A stretch of 64,000 bases of DNA from Herbidospora yilanensis. Its GTDB lineage: Bacteria > Actinomycetota > Actinomycetes > Streptosporangiales > Streptosporangiaceae. Shown here piece after piece: positions 33,532 through 45,459 of the stretch. A program made the position numbers and the translations under genes. The notes under the pieces were generated by a model. The model saw only the letters and a list, made by a program, of their open reading frames with translations, was not told the DNA's origin and did no database searches. Within the stretch, counting starts at the first letter, position 1. Each line of letters opens with the position of its first letter. The stretch covers positions 124,001-188,000 of the forward strand of contig NZ_BBXE01000017.1 in the NCBI RefSeq assembly GCF_001570565.1, read 5' to 3'.

Positions 33532-34020
33532 TCAGTCGCGGCCCCGGCGCATCTCGACCTGGGCCGCCAGGTCGGCGTCCTGGTGGTCGAGGCCGTAGCG
33601 CCAGACCGTCTCGGCGTCGGCGTCGCGCCCCCGCAGCGGCAGCGTCCGGGCCAGCAGTTCGATGGCCAGGGCGGCCGTGTCGGCGTCGGGGCCCGCCTCC
33701 ACCGCGACCTCGAACTCGGCGCAGGCCATCTCCAGGTGGGCGATGCCCAGCAGGACGCGCAGCCGCGCCGCGTCGGCCACGCCCGGCACCGACAGGGCCT
33801 GCAGGAGCAGGTCGGCCGCCTCCGCCGGGGCGTTCTCCTCCAGCAGGGTCTGGGCCATTCGTTCGGCCGTGACCGACAGGCCGACCGCGGCGCTGGCCCG
33901 GTCGGGGCCCGCCGCGTCGGCGGCCAGTGTCGCGAAGATCGCCGCGGCGGCGTCGAGATTCCCGGCGTCATAGAGGCGCCGGGCCTCGTCGATCTGCCGT
34001 CCGGAGTCGATGGCCGTCAT
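33532..34020 (-). CDS. TPR-like tetratricopeptide protein
   Basis: A 162-residue protein starting MTAIDSGRQIDEARRLYDAG behind GGAGG. It consists of repeated helical hairpins with small and aromatic positions like TPRs: ARRLYDAGNLDAAAAIFATL, TLLEENAPAEAADLLLQALS, MACAEFEVAVEAGPDADTAA and TVWRYGLDHQDADLAAQVEM. No catalytic motif is seen. It is probably a protein-interaction module. It lies downstream of gcvP on the same strand, 131 bp away. Confidence 0.75.
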   Translation of the reverse strand: MTAIDSGRQIDEARRLYDAGNLDAAAAIFATLAADAAGPDRASAAVGLSVTAERMAQTLLEENAPAEAADLLLQALSVPGVADAARLRVLLGIAHLEMACAEFEVAVEAGPDADTAALAIELLARTLPLRGRDADAETVWRYGLDHQDADLAAQVEMRRGRD

Positions 34021-34151
34021 CTCGGGGGGCCTCCAGAGGGAACCGGGCCGAAAGGGTTGCGAAGATCCTAACGACCCGGTCCGCCCCAGGGCGGCAGACA
34101 TGCGGAAGGTGATGGGTTTCTGTCCTCTTCCCCGGGGAAGGGCCAGACGGT

Positions 34152-36992
<2,841 letters not shown>

Positions 36993-37027
36993 GACAGGAA
37001 CTCCAGGGCAGACGAGACCAGGGCGGT

Positions 37028-37218
37028 CTCCCCCTCTGTCATGGAACCTGAGAGCTTCACCGGACGCCGTCGGCCGGTTTTCCCCTTCGGTGAGGCGCCG
37101 CCTGGACGGCGGACCCGCTTTTCAGAGCTGCCTCGCCTGGCGGTACCGGGTGCCTGAGAGATTCCGGGGAGGTTTGCTCCTTCGGCGCCTCATCCTTGGG
37201 ATGAAGACTCTCCCGCGC
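37028..37218 (-). promoter_or_regulatory. tandem glycine riboswitch controlling gcvP
   Basis: Read on the minus strand, the leader starts at about 37218 with GCGGGAGAG, then CGCCGAAGGAGCAAACC, CCGGAATCTCTCAGGCACC, and a second aptamer with GGCAGCTCTGAAAAGCGG, CACCGAAGGGGAAAACC and GGTGAAGCTCTCAGGTTCC. The CGAAGG(A/G)G(C/A)AA and CTCTCAGG signatures occur once per aptamer, as in known cooperative gcv riboswitches. The gcvP ATG follows at 36992. The 36993-37265 spacer holds no other feature. Confidence 0.95.
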
Positions 37219-37265
37219 AGGGTCGATGGCTACGACAACCTTACCCGTACCCCGGAGATGGAGCC

Positions 37266-37910
37266 TCAACCGGTGCGGCGGGCCCGCCGGCGCTGGGCCA
37301 GTTCGTCGGAGGGGTGGTCGGCCTCGTCAGTGTCGGGGCCGACCGCCAGTTCCCCCGGCAGCTCCGCGAGCGATCCCTCGACCTCGCGCCAGACCCGGCC
37401 GAGGGCGATGCCGAAGACCCCCTGCCCTCCTTGGAGGAGGTCGATGACCTCGTCGGCGGAGGTGCACTCGTAGACGCTGACGCCGTCGCTCATGAGCGTG
37501 ATCTGGGCCAGGTCGTTGACCCCGCGGTCGCGCAGGTGCTGGACGGCGGTGCGGATCTGCTGGAGGGAGACGCCGGTGTCGAGGAGCCGCTTGACGACCT
37601 TGAGCACCAGGATGTCGCGGAAGCTGTAGAGCCGCTGGGAGCCGGAGCCCTGGGCCGCCCGGATCGTCGGCTGCACCAGGTCGGTGCGGGCCCAGTAGTC
37701 GAGCTGGCGGTAGGTGATCCCGGCGGCGGCGCAGGCCGTGGGGCCGCGGTAGCCGATGTCGTCTCGCACCGCCGCGGGCCGCTCGTCGAACAGCAGACCC
37801 TGCTCGCCGGCGCGCTCCCGCGCCGACTCACGCTGAACCGCGTCGTGCTGGTCGGCCTTGTTACCCTCGCCGCTGCTGACCGCCACTGCGGACCTCCGGC
37901 TTTCTCTCAT
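37266..37910 (-). CDS. MerR family regulator, Rv1830-like
   Basis: A 214-residue protein. The HTH is central rather than N-terminal: GYRGPTACAAAGITYRQLDY, WARTDLVQPTIRAAQGSGSQ and RLYSFRDILVLKVVKRLLDT. It is followed by a dimerisation helix (VSLQQIRTAVQHLRDRGVND) and a domain with LMSDGVSVYECTSADEVIDL that resembles the Rv1830 C-terminus. The first 50 residues are a charged extension and the true start may be later. It sits between gcvP and the bifunctional nuclease, the same order as Mycobacterium Rv1829-Rv1830-gcvB. In mycobacteria this regulator is linked to cell division control. Confidence 0.9.
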   Translation of the reverse strand: MRESRRSAVAVSSGEGNKADQHDAVQRESARERAGEQGLLFDERPAAVRDDIGYRGPTACAAAGITYRQLDYWARTDLVQPTIRAAQGSGSQRLYSFRDILVLKVVKRLLDTGVSLQQIRTAVQHLRDRGVNDLAQITLMSDGVSVYECTSADEVIDLLQGGQGVFGIALGRVWREVEGSLAELPGELAVGPDTDEADHPSDELAQRRRARRTG

Positions 37911-38032
37911 CCCACGGTCTGATCTGGGGGTACGCGAACTACAACCGTGGATTCCCTTGCACCGTAGGACTGGGGAAAGGCACAGTCAACGACCGCCCCC
38001 GGCGCGTCGTGAAGGTGAGATAACCCCTCAAC

Positions 38033-38503
38033 TCAACCCGCACGGCCGAAATCCTCGGGGCTGATGTTGTCCAGGAACTCCCGGAACTTCTCGACCTCGT
38101 CCTCCTGGTCATCGGCCATGCTGACGCCGTTCTCCCGCATGACCTCCTCGCTCGCGAAGATCAGCGCGTCGGTCCGCAGGGCCAGCGCGATGGAGTCGGA
38201 AGGACGTGCGCTTACCTCTACGCCGTTGGAGAACACGAGGTCGGCGTAGAAGATGCCGTCACGCAGGGCGACGATGTTGACGCGTTCGAGCGACACCTTC
38301 AACGCGCCCAGCACATTGCGGAACAGATCGTGGGTCAGCGGCCGGGGCGGCGGTTCGTCGGCCTGGGCGAGCGCGATCGCGGTCGCCTCGGTCATGCCAA
38401 TCCAGATCGGCAGGTAGCGGTCGCCGTTCGCCTCCTTGAGAAGGACGATCGGCTGGTTCGAGGGCATCTCCACCCGGACCCCCACGAACTCCATCTGCAA
38501 CAC
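38033..38503 (-). CDS. bifunctional nuclease (BFN) domain protein
   Basis: 156 residues from the GTG at 38501-38503 (MLQMEFVGVRVEMPSNQPIV), with GGAG upstream. The BFN domain motifs are IVLLKEANGDRYLPIWIGMT, EATAIALAQ, RPLTHDLFRNVL, GIFYADLVFSNGVEVSARPS and DSIALALRTDALIFASEEVM. The C-terminus is acidic (DDQEDEVEKFREFL). The family (DUF151, Rv1829-like) was named for a plant nuclease; its bacterial role is unresolved, although a TM0160 structure is known. It is part of the garA-merR-bfn-merR-gcvP block. Confidence 0.93.
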   Translation of the reverse strand: MLQMEFVGVRVEMPSNQPIVLLKEANGDRYLPIWIGMTEATAIALAQADEPPPRPLTHDLFRNVLGALKVSLERVNIVALRDGIFYADLVFSNGVEVSARPSDSIALALRTDALIFASEEVMRENGVSMADDQEDEVEKFREFLDNISPEDFGRAG

Positions 38504-38588
38504 AGGCGCTCACTCTCCGGGATGCGGCATTTCACCAGGTATTCAACTCACCAGGCATTCAACGTAACACCCGCGCGCCGGACCCGCG

Positions 38589-39242
38589 TCAACGGCCGAG
38601 AGAGCCGCGGACGGCCCCTTCCAGCAGCGCGGCATGGATACGTAGTAACAACCCGGAGATCTCCCGTGCCGATTCCCCGGCATGGTCGATGGCCCCCGGG
38701 GCCCGGCGGCGCAGCAGCGGCGCGACGGCCTGCTCGACCAGGCCCGCCTCGCGTTCGGCGGCGGCCTTGACCGCGCGCAGGTGGCGGGCGTGGAGGCCGA
38801 AGGCGGCCAGCGCGCCGACGCTGCGGGCGATTTCGAGGGCGGCCTCGTCGTAGAGCCGGGCCGTCGGAATGATCAGGCCGTAGTCTTCGAGCTCGGCCAG
38901 CGTCGCCTCGTCGATCTCGGCGGCGGCCAGCAGCTCCTCGCGGCTCAGCCGCACGGCCACCGGCTCGGCGTCGACCGCCCGGGGGCGGGCCGACTCGTCG
39001 AGCTGGGTCTTGATCACGCGCAGCGGCAGGTAGCGGTCGCGCTGGGCGGTCAGGATGAACCGCAGGCGCTCCACGTCGCCGGGGGTGAACTTGCGGTAAC
39101 CGGAGGGGCTGCGCTCCGGCTCGATGAGCCCTTCGCCCTCCAGGAACCGGATCTTGGAGATCGTCACGTCGGGGAACTCGCCCTGGAGCTGGGCGAGCAC
39201 CTCCCCGATGCTCATGAAGGCCCTGGCCGCCTCGGCGCCCAT
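38589..39242 (-). CDS. MerR family regulator, Rv1828-like
   Basis: A 217-residue protein starting MGAEAARAFMSIGEVLAQLQ. The N-terminal winged HTH is FMSIGEVLAQLQGEFPDVTI, SKIRFLEGEGLIEPERSPSG and YRKFTPGDVERLRFILTAQR, followed by DRYLPLRVIKTQLDE. A second domain (LSREELLAAAEIDEATLAEL, EDYGLI, YDEAALEIARSVGALAAFGL) matches the effector part of Rv1828. It starts 2 bp after the FHA gene ends, so the two are cotranscribed. Either the first Met or the Met at residue 10 could be the start. Confidence 0.92.
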   Translation of the reverse strand: MGAEAARAFMSIGEVLAQLQGEFPDVTISKIRFLEGEGLIEPERSPSGYRKFTPGDVERLRFILTAQRDRYLPLRVIKTQLDESARPRAVDAEPVAVRLSREELLAAAEIDEATLAELEDYGLIIPTARLYDEAALEIARSVGALAAFGLHARHLRAVKAAAEREAGLVEQAVAPLLRRRAPGAIDHAGESAREISGLLLRIHAALLEGAVRGSLGR

Positions 39243-39244
39243 GA

Positions 39245-39775
39245 TCAGCCCCGGGTCAGGAACACCAGCCGGAACTTCCCGATCTGCACCTCGTCGCCGC
39301 CCGCGAGGGGGAACTCCTCGATGCGCTCCCGGTTCACGTAGGTGCCGTTGAGGCTGCCGACGTCGCGGGCGGTGAACTGGCCGCCGCGCCGGTAGAACTC
39401 GGCGTGACGCCGGGAGACGGTGACGTCGTCGAGGAAGATGTCGCTCTCGGGGTGGCGGCCGGCGGTCGTGAGGTCGCTGTCGAGCAGGAACCGGCTGCCG
39501 GCGTTGGGGCCGCGCATCACGACGAGGAGGGCGGTGCCGGGCGGGAGCTGCTCGATCGCGGAACGGTCCGGGAGCAGGCCCTGGCCGGTGGCCTCCTCGA
39601 TCGCCTCAAGGGAGATCGTGGAGGTGTTGTCGGGGACGAAGCCCTGACCCGTCGTGTAGGGGTTGGGAGGTGCCGGAGTGTGGGCCGCGGGGCTCAGCGG
39701 CGAACCGCATCGCGAACAGAAACGGGCATCCTCGGGGTTGGGGTGACCGCACTGCGTGCAGTAGACGCTGGGCAT
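39245..39775 (-). CDS. garA: FHA domain protein, GarA/OdhI-like, with N-terminal zinc ribbon
   Basis: A 176-residue protein starting MPSVYCTQCGHPNPEDARFC. A four-Cys zinc ribbon (CTQCG...CSRCG) is followed by a linker with a Thr/Ser-rich phospho-acceptor-like site (DNTSTISLEAIEE). The C-terminal FHA domain is then LTTAGRHPESDIFLDDVTVS, RRHAEFYRRG, GSLNGTYVNRERIE and GDEVQIGKFRLVFL. The Arg, Ser, His and Asn phospho-threonine binders are present. In mycobacteria and corynebacteria the homologue inhibits 2-oxoglutarate dehydrogenase and tunes glutamate metabolism when not phosphorylated by PknG. The zinc ribbon is absent from mycobacterial GarA but usual in other actinomycetes. Confidence 0.9.
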   Translation of the reverse strand: MPSVYCTQCGHPNPEDARFCSRCGSPLSPAAHTPAPPNPYTTGQGFVPDNTSTISLEAIEEATGQGLLPDRSAIEQLPPGTALLVVMRGPNAGSRFLLDSDLTTAGRHPESDIFLDDVTVSRRHAEFYRRGGQFTARDVGSLNGTYVNRERIEEFPLAGGDEVQIGKFRLVFLTRG

Positions 39776-39961
39776 CGAACGGCTCGGCCTCTCTCACGAC
39801 TAGCTCAAACTTGCGAATGCCGAAACTTACGCTGATCAGGCACAAAGGTCAAGGCAGACGCGCCGGACAATGGCCACCCAACGTTATCGTCAGGCACGGG
39901 CCACGGTCCATGGCGCCACACCAACCACATGTGATCACCGTTTCCGGGCCAGGCTATCGTT

Positions 39962-42466
39962 TCATGCCGACCCGGCGGCACGCTCGACCACGTCGGCCCA
40001 TCGTTCGAGAAGCGACTGCGCGGTGTCCATGTCGTGTCCTTCGGCCCACAGATGGGTGACCGCCTCGGAGGGGTCGGGCAGCACCAGCGCCCAGCTTCCG
40101 TCCTCGTCGACGACCCGCACCCCGTCGGTGGTGTCGATGCGGCCGCCCTCGGCGGCCTCGACGACCGAGCGCATGACCGCGCCCTTGTGGGCCCACGGGG
40201 TGGGCACGGTCCGGCGCAGGAGCTTGGTCTCGGGGATGCGGGCGTCGATCTGGCTGAGCGACAGGCGGGTGCGGGCGACCAGGCCGAGCAGCCGCAGGAA
40301 GACGGCCAGGCCGTCGACGGTGGGGCCGAACTCGGGCACGATGAAGCCGCCCCGGCCGTCGCAGGCGAACACCATCTCGGGGTGGCGGGCCGCCGTGGTC
40401 AGCGCGTCGGTGCTGGTGGCGGTCCAGTCGACGTGGACGCCGTGGAAGCGGCAGACCATCTCGGCGACCCTGGTCGTGGTGACCGGCAGCGCGACCCGCC
40501 CGCCGCGGCGTTCGGCGGCGACCAGGTCGAGCACCACCAGCAGGGCCCGCTCCTCGCTGATGAGCTGGCCCTTCTCGTCGACGAGGGAGACCCGCTCCCC
40601 CACCGGGTCGAACCGCACCCCGAACGCGGCCCGCGAGGAGGCCACCAGCTCGGCCAGGCGCTGGAGGTCGCGGCGGCGTTCGGCGAAGGTCTCGGTGGGC
40701 GAGGCGTCGTCGAGCCGGTTGTTGACCGTGAGGACGCCGACCCCGACCCGCCCGAGCAGGCTGGGCAGCACGAGCGAGGCGGTGCCGCCGGCGCAGTCGA
40801 CGACGACCTTCATCTCGGCGTCCTTCACGCCGGTCATGTCGACGCAGCGGACCAGGTCGCGGCTGTAGGTGTCGAGGGCGCGGGCCGGGAAGGACAGTTC
40901 GGCGATCTCCCCAGGGAAGGCGCGGCGGTATTCCTGGCGGGAGAAGACGCGTTCCAGCTTGCGCTGCGCGGTCTGGGAGAGGTCGGCCCCCGTCTCGTCC
41001 ATGAAGACGATGTCGACGCTCTGGGGGTCGCCCGCGGTGGTCCGGAGGGCGATGCCGCCCTTCACGGTCTCGCGGGAGGTGTGGAAGCGGGCCACCGGCA
41101 TGGCGGCGGCCTCCAGGTCGACCACGTTGATCGCGCTGGCGTTGAGCGCGCTGATCACGGCCCGCTTGAGGGCGCGGGCGGCCCGGGAGCCGTCGCGCGA
41201 GGTGACGACGGTGTCGCCCTTGCTGAGGGTGGTGGCGTAGGCGCTGGCCAGGCGGACGCAGAGCTCGGGGGTGATCTCGACGTTGACCAGGCCGCTGACG
41301 CCCCGGGGGCCGAACAGGCTGCGCTGGCCGCGCGACTCCCAGATGACGCTGGTGTTGACCACCGCGCCCGCCTCGACGGTCTTGAACGGGTAGATCTTGA
41401 CGCCGCTGGAGACGTAGGCCTCGGCCTCGATGACGCACTCGTCGCCGACGACGGCGTTCTCCTCGATGCGGGCGGCGGCCATGACGTCGGTGTTCTTGCC
41501 GATCACGCAGCCCCGGAGATTGGCGGCCGGGCCGACGTAGACGTTGTCGTGGACGACCGCCCGATGGAGGAACGCGCCCTCCTTGACCACGGCGTTGCTG
41601 CCGAGCACGGTGTATTCGCGCAGCTCGGCCCCGGCCTCGACCTTGGCGTAGTCGCCGATGAACAGCGGGCCCTTGAGCACCGCCTCGGGGTCGACCGATG
41701 CGCCCTCGGCGGCCCAGACGCCGGGTGAGAGCTCGAACGCGTTGAAGTCGACCTTGACGCGGCCCTCCAGCACGTCGGCCTGGGCCTTCAGGTAGCTCTC
41801 GTGGGTGCCGACGTCCTCCCAGTAGCCCTCGGCGACGTAGCCGAACAGCCGCTCGCCGCGCTCCAGCAGCTTGGGGAACACGTCGGAGGACCAGTCGACC
41901 GACCGCCCGGACGGCACCTCGTCGAGGACGGCCGGCTCCATGATGTAGATGCCGGTGTTGACGGTGTCGGAGAACACCTGGCCCCAGGTGGGCTTCTCGA
42001 GGAAACGCTGGATGCGGCCGTGGTCGTCGACGATGATGATGCCGAACTCCAGCGGGTTGGGCACCCGCTTGAGGCCGATGGTGACCAGCGCCCGGTTCTC
42101 GCGGTGGAACCGCAACATCTCGGTCAGGTCGATGTCGGTGAGCGCGTCGCCCGAGATGACCAGGAACCGGTCTTCGCGCAGCCGGTCGGCGGCGTTCTTG
42201 ACGCTCCCGGCGGTGCCGAGAGGGCTCTCCTCGGTGGCGTAGTGGAGGGTCATGCCGAGTTCGTCGCCGTCGCCGAAGTAGTTGCGGATCAGCGCCGCGA
42301 GGAACTGGACGGTGACGACGGTCTCGGTGAAGCCGTGGCGTTTGAGCAGCCGCAACACGTGTTCCATGATCGGCCGGTTGATCACGGGGAGGAGGGGTTT
42401 CGGCTGGTTGGCGGTCATCGGCCGCAGCCTGGTTCCTTCCCCGCCCGCCATCACAACGGCCTTCAC
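39962..42466 (-). CDS. mannose-1-phosphate guanylyltransferase / phosphomannomutase-like fusion
   Basis: An 834-residue protein. Residues 1-235 form a nucleotidyltransferase (MKAVVMAGGEGTRLRPMTAN, PKPLLPVINRPIMEH, GDALTDIDL, EKP, NTGIYIMEP). Residues 250-370 carry left-handed beta-helix hexapeptides (VLKGPLFIGDYAKVEAGAEL, AANLRGCVIGKNTDVMAAAR). From about 380 a phosphohexomutase-like region follows (GVSGLVNVEITPELCVRLAS, TSRDGSRAARALKRAVISAL, VVVDCAGGTASLVLPSLLGR). The mutase active-site loop reads TSRDGSRA rather than TASHNP, so mutase activity is uncertain. The type is widespread in actinobacteria and is assigned to GDP-mannose or glycan precursor supply. It lies 16 bp from the phosphatidyltransferase gene upstream of it. 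Confidence 0.9.
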   Translation of the reverse strand: MKAVVMAGGEGTRLRPMTANQPKPLLPVINRPIMEHVLRLLKRHGFTETVVTVQFLAALIRNYFGDGDELGMTLHYATEESPLGTAGSVKNAADRLREDRFLVISGDALTDIDLTEMLRFHRENRALVTIGLKRVPNPLEFGIIIVDDHGRIQRFLEKPTWGQVFSDTVNTGIYIMEPAVLDEVPSGRSVDWSSDVFPKLLERGERLFGYVAEGYWEDVGTHESYLKAQADVLEGRVKVDFNAFELSPGVWAAEGASVDPEAVLKGPLFIGDYAKVEAGAELREYTVLGSNAVVKEGAFLHRAVVHDNVYVGPAANLRGCVIGKNTDVMAAARIEENAVVGDECVIEAEAYVSSGVKIYPFKTVEAGAVVNTSVIWESRGQRSLFGPRGVSGLVNVEITPELCVRLASAYATTLSKGDTVVTSRDGSRAARALKRAVISALNASAINVVDLEAAAMPVARFHTSRETVKGGIALRTTAGDPQSVDIVFMDETGADLSQTAQRKLERVFSRQEYRRAFPGEIAELSFPARALDTYSRDLVRCVDMTGVKDAEMKVVVDCAGGTASLVLPSLLGRVGVGVLTVNNRLDDASPTETFAERRRDLQRLAELVASSRAAFGVRFDPVGERVSLVDEKGQLISEERALLVVLDLVAAERRGGRVALPVTTTRVAEMVCRFHGVHVDWTATSTDALTTAARHPEMVFACDGRGGFIVPEFGPTVDGLAVFLRLLGLVARTRLSLSQIDARIPETKLLRRTVPTPWAHKGAVMRSVVEAAEGGRIDTTDGVRVVDEDGSWALVLPDPSEAVTHLWAEGHDMDTAQSLLERWADVVERAAGSA

Positions 42467-42482
42467 GGGATGATCACCCTCT

Positions 42483-43052
42483 TCAGGAAACGCGTGCGAG
42501 CTGCCGCACCTGCACCACGTACAGCACCCCTGCCCACCAGTACAGACCCGTACCCCAGATGACGAACGCCCACCCGAAAATCGCGCAGATCTCCGCGTAC
42601 CACGCGGGATGGGAGGCCAGGAAGAGCAGCGGGAAGGCGTACATGAGGTTGGCCGTGGCGGCCTTGCCGAGGAAGTGCACGGGCAGCGCGTAGCCGTAGC
42701 CCATGCGGCGCAGGAACGGCACGGTGAACAGCAGCAGGACGTCGCGGCCGATCACCAGGGCGGCCAGCCACCACGGGATGATGTCGCGCAGCACCAAGCC
42801 CGCGAGGGTGGCCAGGATGTAGAGGCGGTCGGCGGCGGGGTCGATGAGGCGGCCCAGCCTGCTGGTCTGGTTCCAGGCGCGGGCGAGCTTGCCGTCGAGC
42901 CAGTCGGAGAAACCGGCCACCATCAGCAGGGCGACGGCCCAGGCGTCGGCCTTCGGGCCGAGGATGAGCCAGAGGAAGACCGGCACGCCGAGCAGCCGCA
43001 GGAAGCTCAGCAGGTTGGGGATCGTGAAGATCCGGTCCTCGCTGGTTGTCAC
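42483..43052 (-). CDS. CDP-alcohol phosphatidyltransferase family protein
   Basis: A 189-residue membrane protein starting MTTSEDRIFTIPNLLSFLRL. The CDP-alcohol phosphotransferase signature DG-AR-G-D-D is intact as DWLDGKLARAWNQTSRLGRL followed by IDPAADR. About five or six hydrophobic helices follow. TIPNLLSFLRLLGVP at the N-terminus is typical of PgsA-like enzymes. It probably makes an anionic phospholipid (phosphatidylglycerol-phosphate or cardiolipin type) at the membrane. In Mycobacterium a pgsA2 gene is also near garA, which fits. The exact alcohol acceptor cannot be read from sequence. Confidence 0.9.
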   Translation of the reverse strand: MTTSEDRIFTIPNLLSFLRLLGVPVFLWLILGPKADAWAVALLMVAGFSDWLDGKLARAWNQTSRLGRLIDPAADRLYILATLAGLVLRDIIPWWLAALVIGRDVLLLFTVPFLRRMGYGYALPVHFLGKAATANLMYAFPLLFLASHPAWYAEICAIFGWAFVIWGTGLYWWAGVLYVVQVRQLARVS

Positions 43053-43062
43053 GACCCCGACC

Positions 43063-43728
43063 CTACATGTCGGCGGGACGGAAGTCGGGGCCGACCAGAC
43101 CCAGACGGTGGGCGACCACGGCGACCTGGGTGCGGTTGCGCAGCCGCAGCTTCTCCATGAGGGCCGCCACGTGGGTCTTGACCGTGGTGACGCCGACGTG
43201 GAGGCGGGCGGCGATCTCCTGGTTGGACAGGCCGGTGCCGACCAGGGTGAGGACCTGTATCTCGCGGTCGGTCAGGAACGGGGGCCGCTCGGGGGCGCGC
43301 TGCTCCTCGGCCGACAGGGCCTTGGCGACGACGCGGCGCAGGACCGAGGGGGCCAGGAGCTGCTCGCCGTGGGCGGCCCGGCGGACGGCCTCGACCATGC
43401 GGTCGGGGGGGTCGTCCTTCACCAGGAAGCCCGTCGCGCCGGCCCGGAGGGCGGCGTACACGTTCTCGTCCTCGGCGAAGGTCGTCAGGACCACCACGCG
43501 GGCCGACGGGTGGGCGGCCAGGATGCGCCGGGTGGCCTCCAGGCCGTCGACGCGCGGCATGCGCAGGTCCATCAGCACGACGTCGGGGCGTTCCCGTTCG
43601 ACGACCCGGACGGCGTCGCCGCCGTCGGCCGCCTCGCCGCAGACCGACACGTCTCCCGCGGCCTCCAGCATCATGCGCACCCCGGCCCGGACCAGCGCCT
43701 GGTCGTCGGCGACCACCACCCTGATCAT
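43063..43728 (-). CDS. NarL/LuxR family response regulator
   Basis: A 221-residue protein starting MIRVVVADDQALVRAGVRMM. The receiver domain has the acidic pair DD at 8-9, phospho-acceptor Asp in DVVLMDLRMPRVDG, the Thr in VVVLTTFAEDENVY and Lys in GFLVKDDPP. The LuxR HTH is FLTDREIQVLTLVGTGLSNQ, EIAARLHVGVTTVKTHVAAL, MEKLRLRNRTQVAV. Its ATG overlaps the histidine kinase stop by 4 bp (ATGA), so the pair is a coupled two-component system. Targets are unknown. Confidence 0.95.
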   Translation of the reverse strand: MIRVVVADDQALVRAGVRMMLEAAGDVSVCGEAADGGDAVRVVERERPDVVLMDLRMPRVDGLEATRRILAAHPSARVVVLTTFAEDENVYAALRAGATGFLVKDDPPDRMVEAVRRAAHGEQLLAPSVLRRVVAKALSAEEQRAPERPPFLTDREIQVLTLVGTGLSNQEIAARLHVGVTTVKTHVAALMEKLRLRNRTQVAVVAHRLGLVGPDFRPADM

Positions 43729-45341
43729 CGGGCCGCCGCCTCGACCGGCAGGACGAAGGTGGCGACCAGGCGCCAGCCGCCGTCGGGGAGCGGGCCGGCG
43801 GTCAGCCGTCCGCCGAGCGCGCGGGTGCGCTCGCGCATCCCGGCCACGCCGTGCCCCGACGACGGCAGATCCGTCGGGGCCCTGCCGGGGGTGTTGCGGA
43901 TCTCTACGACGAGCTCCTTCTCATCGGCCGTGACGCTCACCGTCGCCCGGCTTCCCTCTCCCGCGTGCTTCAGCACGTTGGTCAGTCCCTCCTGGACGAT
44001 CCTGGCCGCCGACGCGCGGGCCACCAGGGCGGCCCTGGCGGTCTCGGGGGCGATGTCCAGCACCACCTCGACGCCCGCGGCGGTCACCCGGGCGGCGGCG
44101 TCGCGCATGACCTCGTCCGGGTCGGCGACCGGCAGGGCCGCGCCCGCACCCGGTCCGGCGCCGGTGCCGGGGTCGCGCAGCACGGCCAGCAGGCCGCGCA
44201 GGTCGTCGAGGACCTGGTGGCCGGTGTCGCGGATGTCGGCCAGCGCCTCGGCGGCCGGGCCGCCCGCGCCGGCGTACTGGGCGGCGCCCGCGCGCAGCAC
44301 GATCGCGCCGACGTGGTGGGCGACGATGTCGTGGACCTCGCGGGCGATGCGCTCGCGTTCGGCCAGGCGGTCGCTGCGGGCCCGTTCGGCCCGCAGCTCC
44401 TCTTCCCTCCTGGCGGCGGTACGGCGTACGCCCACGTAGGCTCCGATCGCGGCCGGGGCCACGACCATGGTCGCGACGACGCCGTAGGTCAGGCCGGTGA
44501 CGTCGCTCGTGGAGTCGATCACCGTGGCCAGGGTGACCCCGCAGGTCAGCAGGTAGCCCGCGCCGAGCCACCGCCAGGTGGCCTGGCCGGCGAACACCGC
44601 CAGCGCGACGAACAGCACGACCCGGAGGGTGTCGGCGACCGGCGGCACGAGGTTGTCGGCCAGCAGCACCAGCCCGCTCTCGAACAGCAGCACCGACCCG
44701 GGCAGCCACCGGATCGCGCCCAGGGCCAGCCCCGACAACACGGCCAGCAGGCCGACCCCGCCGACCCGCAGGTCGTGGCCGTCCCAGTACGACCAGGTGC
44801 CGAGGACGGCGTAGGCGACTCCCCCGGCGGCGAACAGCACGTCGAGCAGCGGGGCCGGTTCCTCCCCGCGGTCGCGCCGCCCGGCCGCGCCCCGGAGGTA
44901 ACGCCCGATCAGCACCGGCAGCAGCACGACGCCGACGACGTAGTACCAGTAGTTGCTGGTGAACGCGATGCCGGGATCGGCCAGGTTGACGCCCGTGGCC
45001 AGGCACGCGGCGACGGCGGCCGGGGCGGTCCAGAGGAGGGTGCGCTGCCGGGCCACGACGCCGACGACGATCGGCAGCAGGATCTGGATGCCGTCGACCA
45101 GCCCCGACCCGGCGTTGTCGAACACGATCAGCAGGGCGGCCAGCGCGAACGCGACCGCGACCGGCCGGTGGCGGAGGAAGACCAGCGGCAGGCCGGTGCA
45201 GAGGGCGATCAGCAGCACCAGCGGGCCGGACGCGGGCGGGGCCCCCGCCCACGACTCGCTCGCGAGCACCGAGAGCGCGGCACCGGCGGCGGCCAGGACC
45301 AGGTCCGGCCACCAGGTGACGTGCCACCGGAGGTATGACAT
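43725..45341 (-). CDS. sensor histidine kinase (HisKA_3 type)
   Basis: A 538-residue protein starting MSYLRWHVTWWPDLVLAAAG; the ATG is at 45339-45341. About ten hydrophobic segments fill residues 1-310 in two groups. The HisKA_3 dimerisation box ERERIAREVHDIVAHHVGAI holds the phospho-His. The HATPase domain has RIVQEGLTNVLKHAGEGSRA (N box) and GHGVAGMRERTRALGGRLTA (G box). The sensing part is membrane-embedded with little outside loop, so it may respond to membrane or envelope stress. It is coupled to the response regulator downstream and divergent from the methyltransferase gene. Confidence 0.93.
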   Translation of the reverse strand: MSYLRWHVTWWPDLVLAAAGAALSVLASESWAGAPPASGPLVLLIALCTGLPLVFLRHRPVAVAFALAALLIVFDNAGSGLVDGIQILLPIVVGVVARQRTLLWTAPAAVAACLATGVNLADPGIAFTSNYWYYVVGVVLLPVLIGRYLRGAAGRRDRGEEPAPLLDVLFAAGGVAYAVLGTWSYWDGHDLRVGGVGLLAVLSGLALGAIRWLPGSVLLFESGLVLLADNLVPPVADTLRVVLFVALAVFAGQATWRWLGAGYLLTCGVTLATVIDSTSDVTGLTYGVVATMVVAPAAIGAYVGVRRTAARREEELRAERARSDRLAERERIAREVHDIVAHHVGAIVLRAGAAQYAGAGGPAAEALADIRDTGHQVLDDLRGLLAVLRDPGTGAGPGAGAALPVADPDEVMRDAAARVTAAGVEVVLDIAPETARAALVARASAARIVQEGLTNVLKHAGEGSRATVSVTADEKELVVEIRNTPGRAPTDLPSSGHGVAGMRERTRALGGRLTAGPLPDGGWRLVATFVLPVEAAAR

Positions 45342-45459
45342 GAATGCACGGTAGCGGCCCAAATGGGGGTCCGGATCCTCCGCGCCTCCGCCAAGTGGCC
45401 GGTCACTCGGGCCGATCGGACGGCCCGCGCACTGCCCGCGGCCTCATACCTTGCAGGTC

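Noticed and set aside
34127-34140. 14-bp palindrome CTTCCCCGGGGAAG after gcvP
   Set aside because: It can form only a five-pair stem with a four-base loop and has no T-tract, so I do not call a terminator.
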